Source of the DNA: an uncultured Lachnospiraceae bacterium
GTDB lineage: Bacteria > Bacillota > Clostridia > Lachnospirales > Lachnospiraceae
Direction: 5' to 3'
Assembly: GCA_910578405.1 (NCBI GenBank)
Contig: CAJTQO010000053.1
Span: 1-23,763 of the forward strand
Length of the DNA stretch: 23,763 nt
Part shown: in pieces, positions 7,582 through 13,617 of the stretch
How positions within the stretch are numbered: the first letter of the stretch is position 1
Layout: every line of letters begins with the position of its first letter
The notes under the pieces: model-generated
The model's input: the letters and a program-made list of their open reading frames with translations, nothing else
Told to the model about the DNA's origin: nothing
Databases searched by the model: none
Program-made: the position numbers and the translations under genes

Positions 7582-8496
7582 ATGAAAATATTGGTAGTGG
7601 GCGGAAGCTATTTTTTAGGCCGGGTTTTTGTGATGCTGACGGCAAAGGAGCATGAAATTACGGTAGTCAACAGAGGTTCGTACCCGATGGATGGGTTTGG
7701 GGTAAAGCAGGTAAAGGGGGACAGGAGAGAGACGGCCACATGGAAAGCATGTACGGAAACATATGATGTGGCAGTTGACTTTTGCGCATATGAAAAAGGC
7801 GATATTGCAACCGTTTTGGAAAACCTGCCGGAGAAGGTGGGGCAGTATATTTTCATCAGCACCGTGGATGTATATGAGCGGGGAGTGGGAGGGCGCAAGG
7901 AGGAAAGCGCGCCATTGGAGCGGCGTATTTTTGCCGGGGAAGCCGGGGCTTATATCGCGGGGAAAGTGGCGTTGGAAGGGGAAGTGGCGGAAGAATGCGA
8001 AAAGAGGGGGATACCATATACGGTTTTACGTCCGGCGATTTTGTATGGGCCGTTGAATTATGCCCCCAGGGAATCAATCTATATCCAGATGATGGTGCAA
8101 AACCATATTTTGCCGCGCATTACGGATGCCGTCGGCAAGTTCCAGATGGTTTATGTAAAGGACGCGGCGGAAGCTGTCAGAAAGTGCCTGGGAAACAGGA
8201 ACGCTTATGGGCGCGCTTATAATTTATGCCAGGATTTGACATTGACATACGATTTGTTTCTGGATGGGCTGAAAGAAGCTGCCGATAGTGAGGCGCAGGA
8301 AATCAGGCTGACTGCGGCGGATGCTGCGGCGCAGGGGATGCCGCTCCCGTTTCCCGTGACGGAGGAAGAAACGGAACTGTATTCCAATGAAAGAAGCAAA
8401 CGGGAACTGGGGCTCCTTTATACGGATTTTGCACAAGGGATGGCGAAAACATACCGCGCATTCCGGGGGATATACGACAAGGGGCAGGGAGCATAG
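7582..8496 (+). CDS. NAD(P)-dependent epimerase/dehydratase-like protein (extended SDR)
   Basis: The Rossmann motif VVGGSYFLG (residues 5-13) sits directly behind the ATG at 7582. A GTG 72 bases upstream would add a basic tail not seen in the family, so I take the ATG and 304 residues. Other SDR features are ISTVDVYE near residues 92-99 and YIAGK at 124-128, which fits the catalytic YxxxK. LRPAILYGP follows, as in nucleotide-sugar epimerases and in mRNA-binding/CSP41-like SDRs. The protein is cytoplasmic and probably acts on a nucleotide-linked or small sugar, but no substrate is indicated. It follows the AlbA_2 gene after a 99-base gap, which holds only a short GCGCT/AGCGC inverted repeat, so it may be the last gene of the run that begins with the MFS gene. 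Confidence 0.85.
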   Translation: MKILVVGGSYFLGRVFVMLTAKEHEITVVNRGSYPMDGFGVKQVKGDRRETATWKACTETYDVAVDFCAYEKGDIATVLENLPEKVGQYIFISTVDVYERGVGGRKEESAPLERRIFAGEAGAYIAGKVALEGEVAEECEKRGIPYTVLRPAILYGPLNYAPRESIYIQMMVQNHILPRITDAVGKFQMVYVKDAAEAVRKCLGNRNAYGRAYNLCQDLTLTYDLFLDGLKEAADSEAQEIRLTAADAAAQGMPLPFPVTEEETELYSNERSKRELGLLYTDFAQGMAKTYRAFRGIYDKGQGA

Positions 8497-8502
8497 GCGA
8501 AA

Positions 8503-8527
8503 GGGAATTTTGTCCCGATTTTTCTTT
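8503..8527 (+). terminator. Weak terminator-like hairpin after the epimerase gene
   Basis: GGGA and TCCC flank a 6-base loop just after the epimerase stop, followed by a T-rich run. The stem has only four pairs, so termination would be weak at best. Confidence 0.3.
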
Positions 8528-8564
8528 ATGATTTATTATTTCATACAATTCTTTAAAAAAATGA

Positions 8565-8595
8565 TTTACAAATAGGAAAAAGACGCCGATATAAA
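8565..8595 (+). promoter_or_regulatory. Possible promoter upstream of the coiled-coil gene
   Basis: TTTACA (8565-8570) and TATAAA (8590-8595) lie in an AT-rich stretch with a 19-base spacer, which is longer than the optimum of 17. Transcription would start near 8602, directly before the hairpin at 8608-8633. The assignment is tentative. Confidence 0.35.
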
Positions 8596-8607
8596 GAATA
8601 ATAGTGT

Positions 8608-8633
8608 AAAAGTCCGGTGAGAGGGACGTTTTT
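8608..8633 (+). terminator. Hairpin with T-tract: terminator or leader attenuator
   Basis: GTCC (8612-8615) pairs with GGAC (8624-8627). It is preceded by an A-tract and followed closely by TTTTT, giving the A-stem-T layout of a Rho-independent terminator. It lies 112 bases past the epimerase stop and 80 bases before the next gene. It could end the upstream run, or sit in the leader of the next gene if the promoter at 8565-8595 is real. Confidence 0.4.
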
Positions 8634-8713
8634 CCATTTTTGCAACAACAGGGCAGCGCATGGAAGGAAAAAGGATTTTCCATTCAAGTAAAGGGTTCAA
8701 GGAGGAGAAGGAT

Positions 8714-9787
8714 ATGGGAACAGTGGCAATTTATGTGGCAGGGTTTACAGGGGATGAGGGGAACCGGCTTGGCATAGCGGGCGCATCAGGGAGTGCGGAA
8801 AAAACAAAGAAGGAACCGGGCCAGGCAAAGAATGGGGCGATTTTTGCCGGGAGTTTGCGCAAAGATGGGGACGACCGCATTGAGCAGCGCAGAGCCAGGG
8901 CCAGGCAAGAGGCAAGCAGGGCGTTAAAAGAACAGTTTGACAGGGACAATGAGATTACGGACAGACAGGATGAATTGCGTGGGAGAAATAAGGAAATCAA
9001 AGGGGAAATAGCGGATATCCGGGATCAGGTGAAAGGCATCCGGGACTGGCAGGAAGAATTGCGGGTTCAGCATGGAGTTATGCCGGACAGTGAAGAGCAG
9101 AAGAAACTGGACATGATTCGTAAAGTGAACGATTGCTTAAAAACAGGCAATTGGAAAGGGCTGACCAAAGACGACCTGATAGAGATAGCAAGCATGGATC
9201 CCACCCAGTTGACGTCATACCAGCGCAAATGCCTGGAAGGCGATGATGCGATTGAGACGATAGAAAAAGATTTGCCAGACCTGGAAAAGGAGGCAAGAGC
9301 GAATACGTCTACGGTTGTCACATTGCGCCAGGGACTATTGAAAACGAGCTATAAAGGCATTTCCAAAGCTTATGACAGTGCGGATGTTATAAGGAAGGCG
9401 GCTTCCGAAGACATTATCGGCATGTTGAGAGATGACGCAAAGAACTTTGTGGATGAAAAGCTGCAGGAAATCATAGAGGCGGCAAAGAAGAAAGCCGAAG
9501 AGATGGAAGAAGAGGAAAAGAAAAAAGAAGCTGCCGAAGAGAAGAAACAGACGCAGGAAGAACTTACGCAAGCCATCAAGGAAGCGGCTTCGGAGCAGAA
9601 ACAAAAGTTGGAAACGGAGGCAGTGAGCGTGACTGTCATAAAAGAGAAGCCGGCGGAAGAAAATGATAAGATGCTGGATATTGCAAAAGAGCAGGAAGAT
9701 TTGCAAAAGTCGGTGGAGAAGATGCTGCGGGAGGCCGGGTTAATGGAAGACGATTTCAAAGGGCTTATGATTAATGGCTTTTTCTAA
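8714..9787 (+). CDS. Unrecognised soluble coiled-coil protein
   Basis: I do not recognise this family with confidence. The start is ATG 8714, which follows a near-perfect AAGGAGGA (8699-8706); an in-frame ATG at 8660 lacks such a site. The product has 357 residues with no signal peptide and no membrane helix. A short N-terminal segment ends in AIFAGSLRKDGDDRIEQRR, and a long Arg/Glu/Lys/Gln-rich helical region follows. A middle part (about 150-240) with KGLTKDDLIEIASMDPTQL looks globular. Residues about 245-300 are an extreme Glu/Lys/Ala coiled coil with EEMEEEEKKKEAAEEKK. The C-terminus returns to a short amphipathic segment ending in GLMINGFF. It is followed by two other small helical proteins and two GGDEF-like proteins on the same strand. 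A scaffold or partner role is possible but is inference. Confidence 0.8.
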   Translation: MGTVAIYVAGFTGDEGNRLGIAGASGSAEKTKKEPGQAKNGAIFAGSLRKDGDDRIEQRRARARQEASRALKEQFDRDNEITDRQDELRGRNKEIKGEIADIRDQVKGIRDWQEELRVQHGVMPDSEEQKKLDMIRKVNDCLKTGNWKGLTKDDLIEIASMDPTQLTSYQRKCLEGDDAIETIEKDLPDLEKEARANTSTVVTLRQGLLKTSYKGISKAYDSADVIRKAASEDIIGMLRDDAKNFVDEKLQEIIEAAKKKAEEMEEEEKKKEAAEEKKQTQEELTQAIKEAASEQKQKLETEAVSVTVIKEKPAEENDKMLDIAKEQEDLQKSVEKMLREAGLMEDDFKGLMINGFF

Positions 9788-10040
9788 AACATTTTCAAAC
9801 ATGCTCCGGAAAAAAGGCGGCGGCAGGCTGGCCGCGGGAAAGGTTCTTTGCGGACGCAGGGATTGTCGGGCAGGAAACGGAAGTAGGAAGCTATGGAAAG
9901 CGCTGATATGGGACGGAGTCCGGGGATATCGGCGCTTTTGCGGTTAAATATATGCATCTGCATCGTCTTTTTTCCGTTTTCTTCCGTAAAGATACGCAAA
10001 TATAGACACATGGGGAACAAAAAGGAAGGAGAAAGTGCGT
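9788..10040 (+). other. Spacer between two coiled-coil genes, no gene seen
   Basis: The 253 bases after the first coiled-coil gene hold a 16-base inverted copy of the start of the repeat at the window's right end (9791-9806) and a long hairpin (9897-9939). They end with the ribosome site AAGGAAGGAG of the next gene. A short open frame from 9893 has no ribosome site and no recognisable product. Confidence 0.55.
9897..9939 (+). terminator. Long hairpin ending in TTTT
   Basis: AAAGCGCTGATAT (9897-9909) pairs with ATATCGGCGCTTT (9926-9938) along 13 positions with one G-T pair. An inner stem, GGAC with GTCC (9911-9914 and 9918-9921), closes the loop. The 3' arm runs into TTTT. The stem is strong but the T-tract is short, so it may act as a terminator, an attenuator or an RNA-stabilising 3' end. 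Confidence 0.55.
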
Positions 10041-10457
10041 ATGGACATCAGGGATTTTGGCAGGGACATATCTTATTACAGGGAAAAATCCGCCGTAAGC
10101 AGGCAAAAGGCTGCAGAACGCCAAGGCCGGGACGGGGGAGAGCGGGAGACGGTGGAAAAGGACGACTGGGACGAGAAACTGAAAAAATGGGATGAGCAGA
10201 TGCGCCGTATCCGGGAGGAAAACCGGAGGGAGCAGAAACGGCTGCAGGAAGAACGGCTTCGTAAAAAAAGGATTCAGAAGAAGCTGAGGGAAAAGCTGGC
10301 ATGGAAGCAGTATCTGGCCAGACAGGATGAAATCCATCAGATGAATGAGAAGATATCCATAGAGCGTGCAGTGGGGGAAGACGTTTATATAGAGAAACCG
10401 CCGCTTAGCAAAAGCCTGAGCGTGGCGGAGATTATGGCGATTTGCTCCAAGGCTTAA
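10041..10457 (+). CDS. Unrecognised small basic coiled-coil protein
   Basis: The family is not recognised. ATG 10041 lies 9 bases after AAGGAAGGAG. A GTG two codons earlier is possible but too close to that site. The 138-residue protein is almost entirely charged helix. Residues about 45-105 form an Arg/Lys/Glu/Gln-rich coiled coil (RIREENRREQKRLQEERL). The N-terminus is MDIRDFGRDISYY, and the C-terminus ends in PPLSKSLSVAEIMAICSKA, a compact segment that may be a docking motif. There is no signal peptide and no membrane helix. It lies between the larger coiled-coil gene and a second small helical gene, with hairpin-bearing spacers on both sides. A nucleic-acid or scaffold role is conceivable from the charge alone, but nothing in the sequence proves it. 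Confidence 0.75.
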   Translation: MDIRDFGRDISYYREKSAVSRQKAAERQGRDGGERETVEKDDWDEKLKKWDEQMRRIREENRREQKRLQEERLRKKRIQKKLREKLAWKQYLARQDEIHQMNEKISIERAVGEDVYIEKPPLSKSLSVAEIMAICSKA

Positions 10458-10739
10458 AGGGCATTTGGATAAATGCGCTTCCTAAGAGGCTGGCACAATT
10501 TGCGGGTAGGAAGAGAAGTTCTAAAGCGGCGCAAAACGCCAATTGGGAACTTCTTTTATGCGTTTCATGCGAAAGGCTGTCTTTTCAAGCTGCTTTGGGG
10601 TTAGGGAGGAAAGATGCGGCGCCTTTGGGCGGCTGGCGGCGTGCGGAAGGGGTTTAGGAGGGGGAATTGCGAAAGCCATCGGGAGATGACAGGGGAAATG
10701 GGAATGGATGGGAGAAGATAGGGCGGAGGGAATGGAAAG
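10458..10739 (+). other. Spacer with compound hairpin, no gene seen
   Basis: This 282-base stretch between two small helical genes contains one compound hairpin (10514-10558) near its start. Beyond that are GC- and purine-rich bases without clear structure, up to the ribosome site GGAGGG at 10725-10730. An open frame at 10442-10657 overlaps the previous gene and lacks a ribosome site, so I do not call it. Confidence 0.5.
10514..10558 (+). terminator. Compound hairpin followed by TTTT
   Basis: The outer stem AGAAGTTC (10514-10521) pairs perfectly with GAACTTCT (10547-10554). Inside it GGCG and CGCC (10528-10531 and 10537-10540) form a second stem around CAAAA. The 3' arm runs into a short T-tract. 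It could end part of the transcription from the upstream genes or act as a processed RNA element. Confidence 0.5.
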
Positions 10740-11321
10740 ATGACAATGGGAATGAGCGCGCGGTTTGGAAGCGGGGCAGGGGACGGTATGCTGCCCAATG
10801 GGACGGGGCAGGGGAAAGGGCCGCGTCCGGTGAACGAACAAATGTTTGAATATTACTGCAAAATGCGGGAAGAGGGCCGGCGAGGGGAAAGCGAGGAACA
10901 GTATGCTTCCAGGATTTACGCGAAATTGCAGATGGGAGAAGAACTGACCGTGGATGAGATGCGTTTCCTTGCAAGGACGAACCCGGTATTATACCAAAAG
11001 GCTTTGCGTGTCCAGGCGATGCGAAAAATGTTGGAAAACAGGCTGAAAAACTGCAAATCAAAGCAGGAGGCGCAGGAAGTTTTTTCCGGCGCAGCGTCCG
11101 GCGTGAGCGATAAAGATCCGGATAAGGAGATGCTGGTGGCGGCTTTGAAAGATGTGTATATGAAGTTTATAAAGAGCGAAGCTTATCAGAAACTGCCGGA
11201 GAAAGAGGAGGGGGCGGAAGAAAGCGGCCGCGGTGGAGTGGGCTTTGACGTGGATGAGAGCGGGTATCAGATAGCTTTTGCAAAGGAAAGCGCAGGAATG
11301 GCATTTGCGGCAAAAGGATAA
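10740..11321 (+). CDS. Unrecognised helical protein
   Basis: I cannot name this family. ATG 10740 has GGAGGG 9 bases upstream; later in-frame ATGs at 10746 and 10752 are possible. The 193-residue product starts with a Gly-rich, probably disordered tail. It continues as a helical domain (about residues 32-145) with conserved-looking features: YASRIYAKLQMGEELTVDE, MRFLARTNPVLYQKA and NRLKNCKSKQEAQEVF. It then has a segment with KDPDKEMLVAALKDVY and YQKLPEKEEG. The C-terminal 30 residues are again Gly- and Ala-rich. There is no signal peptide and no membrane helix. It is separated from the following pseudo-GGDEF genes by a good promoter, so the two groups may be controlled separately. The block order suggests a shared process, but the function is unknown. 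Confidence 0.78.
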   Translation: MTMGMSARFGSGAGDGMLPNGTGQGKGPRPVNEQMFEYYCKMREEGRRGESEEQYASRIYAKLQMGEELTVDEMRFLARTNPVLYQKALRVQAMRKMLENRLKNCKSKQEAQEVFSGAASGVSDKDPDKEMLVAALKDVYMKFIKSEAYQKLPEKEEGAEESGRGGVGFDVDESGYQIAFAKESAGMAFAAKG

Positions 11322-11356
11322 AGTGGAAAATCCAATGGCAAAAATGTTAAAATCCA

Positions 11357-11385
11357 TGGACAAAATGCATAAAAAAAGGTATACT
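11357..11385 (+). promoter_or_regulatory. Sigma-A-type promoter for the GGDEF-like pair
   Basis: TGGACA (11357-11362) and TATACT (11380-11385) are separated by exactly 17 bases, close to consensus, and lie 49 bases before the first GGDEF-like gene. An imperfect direct repeat (11327-11346 and 11349-11367, both beginning AAAATCCA) overlaps the -35 region and could be a regulator site. Confidence 0.75.
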
Positions 11386-11433
11386 ATAACAATGGAGGCA
11401 ATAGAATACCTTGAGCTGTGAGAGGGATGGGCT

Positions 11434-12369
11434 ATGGATTATAATGTAGTTTCTTTTGAAAAGAGGATGAAAGAGAATATAAAAAACTATGCAATCAGGA
11501 ATTTATACAACCTGGATACCCTGACGGAGTATTTGAAAGCGATTGCGCAGGAGTATGGAATGGAACTGCTTCTTACGGATCGGCATGGGGAAAAAGCGGT
11601 TATTTTAGGAGATTTTGACGGATTTGAACCGGATGTGGTGAAAGAACCGGGGGAGAAACTCAGGATTGCGGACCGGACGGTAGGGCATTTGTATGTGCGC
11701 TGCGGGGGTGTGGCGCAGGAGAGAAAAGCAGCGTCGGAGAAGATGCTTAGGCTTGCGATGGATATGTTGGCATCGCTTGGGACAGAGACTTATATGCAGA
11801 AGGAATCTGCTTCCTATATTGACGAATTGGAAAGTAAGCTGGAAAACGGGCGTCATCAGAAATTGTACAGCGAAGAAAAGGATATCCTGACAGGCGTATA
11901 TACCAAGAACCATCTGGAGAACCGGCTGGAGGCGCTGGATCAGTCTGAGGTGGTTCCTGTTGCAGTGGTTAATGTGAATATCAATGACTGGAAATTTGTA
12001 TATGACAATTTTGGGGTAGAGAAAAGTGACAGCCTAATCCAGATAGTGGCTTCCATTGTAAAGCGGGAGGCAAAGAAGGAATACATAATCGGAAGGATAG
12101 ACGGCGATGTGTTTGCTGTATTTATCCCTATGGCGGAAGAAGGAGAGGCCGAAGATTACTGCAGGCGTGTACAGGAAGCCTGTGTAGCATATGAAGAGGA
12201 CGCCGTTTTGGCGCCTTCCGTTGCAGTGGGGATTGTCTATAAAACCAATGTGGAGGAACGGCTGTCAGATAAAATTTCCGATGCGGAGTATGAAATGTTT
12301 GATAATAAGCTGGAAATCAAGAATTCCCCTGGATATCAGGAGCGGCTGAAAAAGGGTTTAAAGTTATAG
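11434..12369 (+). CDS. Degenerate GGDEF-domain protein (first of a tandem pair)
   Basis: The 311-residue protein has an N-terminal region (about 20-120) with EYGMELLLTDRHGEKAV that may be a GAF- or PocR-like sensor fold. A short coiled linker follows, then a GGDEF-like domain from about residue 147. DILTGVYTKNHLENRL fits the family's DxLTGLYNR start. The site that should read GGDEF is DGDVF (223-227). The metal-binding pair of the DxDxFK strand is changed to Asn (VNINDWK). The substrate and metal residues of a diguanylate cyclase are therefore mostly missing, and c-di-GMP synthesis is unlikely. A nucleotide-binding or protein-interaction role is more plausible. No membrane helix is present. 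GAGAGGG lies upstream of the ATG. The next gene is a paralogue 13 bases downstream. Confidence 0.82.
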   Translation: MDYNVVSFEKRMKENIKNYAIRNLYNLDTLTEYLKAIAQEYGMELLLTDRHGEKAVILGDFDGFEPDVVKEPGEKLRIADRTVGHLYVRCGGVAQERKAASEKMLRLAMDMLASLGTETYMQKESASYIDELESKLENGRHQKLYSEEKDILTGVYTKNHLENRLEALDQSEVVPVAVVNVNINDWKFVYDNFGVEKSDSLIQIVASIVKREAKKEYIIGRIDGDVFAVFIPMAEEGEAEDYCRRVQEACVAYEEDAVLAPSVAVGIVYKTNVEERLSDKISDAEYEMFDNKLEIKNSPGYQERLKKGLKL

Positions 12370-12382
12370 GGAGGGTAAACAG

Positions 12383-13117
12383 ATGAAATTTGAGAATACC
12401 AGAACAGTAGATGACGCCGTTTATTATGGCTCCATTGAAGAGCCGGTTGCAAGATATCTGGAAAGCCATCTGAAGTGCCTGGAAGAAGATTACCATATAG
12501 AGTTTTTTTTGGATAAAAGAGAAGAAAACAGCGCCATGTGCAGGTTGGGGATTGATTTTGGAGACATGGAGCAAGCGGCGAAGCAGGAGGCTTACGGCGT
12601 GATGCAGTCCCTGGTGCCGGCATTGCTTTCTTACGGAAGGCAGCAGTATATTGAAATGCAGCTTTTATCCAAGAAGAAGCTGACGATGCGGGATGATCCG
12701 CTGACAGGAATGTTTACGGCGGATTATCTGATGGATCGCGCCTATGTGCTGAACCGTGCGGAGATCTTCCCTACTACGATTATTGCCGTGAAATTGAAGC
12801 ATTGGAAAGAAACCGTAAAGAAACTTGGGAAGGAAAGCGGAGATATCCTGGTGCAGCTTACGGCTTCCATCCTTGGGAAGGTGGCAGAGAAAGATTACTT
12901 GATTGGCAGGATGCAGGACGATGTGTTTGCCGTATTGATTCCCCTTGTGAAACGGGGGGAGACAGAGGGGTATTTAAAGCGTGTGGATGAGGAATGCCGC
13001 ATGTATAAGGATTCCGTTGTTGCGCCGTCCCTGGCGATGGGCATTACTGCAACGGCGAATAAGCTGGATGATGTGCGGGAGAAGATAAAGGAAGCTATGG
13101 AGCAGCTTCCGCAGTAG
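12383..13117 (+). CDS. Degenerate GGDEF-domain protein (second of a tandem pair)
   Basis: This 244-residue protein is a paralogue of the preceding one. The two share DPLTG/DILTG starts and the segment (Y/D)x(I/L)IGR...DVFAV(F/L)IP. The N-terminal ~95 residues are shorter than in its neighbour and have no clear domain. The GGDEF site reads QDDVF (178-182). Both metal-binding acidic residues of the DxDxFK strand are Lys (VKLKHWK), so this copy is even less likely to be an active cyclase. GKESGDILVQLTASIL and APSLAMGI keep the overall fold. GGGAGG precedes the ATG, and the 13-base gap implies one transcript with the first copy. A clean terminator follows at 13167. A heteromeric pair is an attractive inference but is untested. 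Confidence 0.82.
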   Translation: MKFENTRTVDDAVYYGSIEEPVARYLESHLKCLEEDYHIEFFLDKREENSAMCRLGIDFGDMEQAAKQEAYGVMQSLVPALLSYGRQQYIEMQLLSKKKLTMRDDPLTGMFTADYLMDRAYVLNRAEIFPTTIIAVKLKHWKETVKKLGKESGDILVQLTASILGKVAEKDYLIGRMQDDVFAVLIPLVKRGETEGYLKRVDEECRMYKDSVVAPSLAMGITATANKLDDVREKIKEAMEQLPQ

Positions 13118-13166
13118 ACGGACAGCGATGATATAAGGCATAACGAGGCTTGAATTGAGGATACTA

Positions 13167-13212
13167 ACAGAAGGGTATACGGCCGGAGGGCTGTGTGGCC
13201 TTCTGTTTTTTT
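13167..13212 (+). terminator. Rho-independent terminator of the GGDEF-like pair
   Basis: ACAGAAGG (13167-13174) pairs with CCTTCTGT (13199-13206), with a GC-rich loop that can pair further. A run of seven T residues follows at 13206-13212. It lies 49 bases after the stop codon. Confidence 0.9.
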
Positions 13213-13215
13213 GTA

Positions 13216-13284
13216 ATAAGGTGTCATGCGTAGCGTGACAGCGTTTGTAGCGATAAGGTGTCATGCGTAGCGTGACAGCGTTTG
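13216..13284. repeat. Two tandem REP-like hairpin repeats, 37-bp period
   Basis: Two identical 32-base copies (13216-13247 and 13253-13284) are separated by 5 bases. Each contains TGTCATGC and GCGTGACA around a GTA loop, which can form an 8-pair stem with one G-T pair. The array starts just after the terminator and lies in non-coding DNA, as REP-type elements do. Confidence 0.88.
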
Positions 13285-13501
13285 CTGCGCAACGTCTATG
13301 GGAAGAATGTGGGAAGCCGCATAGAGGGGCTGCTTTCCGGCGGATGCCGTCATGGATAGGGAGGTGAAAAAATAACCGGAAAATGAATTTTATAAAATAT
13401 ATATAAAATGTAAAATATATGCAAAATTGAGGAAAAATGAGAAAAAAAGAGAAAAAATGAGATATCAAATGATATTGCCTGATTTAGTCGTGTGAATATG
13501 G
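13285..13501. other. Non-coding, AT-rich tract before the groES promoter
   Basis: No gene is seen here. From about 13381 to 13476 the sequence is strikingly AT-rich, with repeated TATATAAAATG-like and GAGAAAAAATGAG-like runs, in contrast to its GC-balanced surroundings. It may be an UP-element-like or flexible region upstream of the heat-shock promoter. Confidence 0.5.
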
Positions 13502-13530
13502 TTGCAAACATTTGGATATGAATTTAATAT
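13502..13530 (+). promoter_or_regulatory. groES-groEL promoter
   Basis: TTGCAA (13502-13507) and TAATAT (13525-13530) are separated by 17 bases. Transcription would begin near 13537, so the CIRCE operator at 13543-13569 lies in the first bases of the transcript, as expected for HrcA control. Confidence 0.75.
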
Positions 13531-13542
13531 ATGGATTAGCAT

Positions 13543-13569
13543 TTAGCACTCGATAGAAAAGAGTGCTAA
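13543..13569 (+). promoter_or_regulatory. CIRCE operator (HrcA binding site)
   Basis: TTAGCACTC and GAGTGCTAA form a perfect 9-base inverted repeat with a 9-base spacer, identical to the CIRCE consensus. HrcA binds this element as the heat-shock repressor of groESL and dnaK operons in Firmicutes. It lies between the promoter and the groES ribosome site. Confidence 0.98.
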
Positions 13570-13617
13570 CAAATGAAAGCAGTACACGATAACAATTGAC
13601 ATAAGGAGGCTTTAAAA

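Noticed and set aside
11434..13117. Active diguanylate cyclases
   Set aside because: The GGDEF signature and metal-binding acidic residues are replaced in both copies, so c-di-GMP synthesis is not supported.
13216..13284. Possible CRISPR-like repeat pair
   Set aside because: Only two copies with a 5-base gap are present. There is no spacer of 30-40 bases and no cas gene, so it is not a CRISPR array.
12974..13468. Minus-strand open frames across the terminator and REP-like repeats
   Set aside because: They read through a terminator, hairpin repeats and an AT-rich tract, with no ribosome site or known domain.
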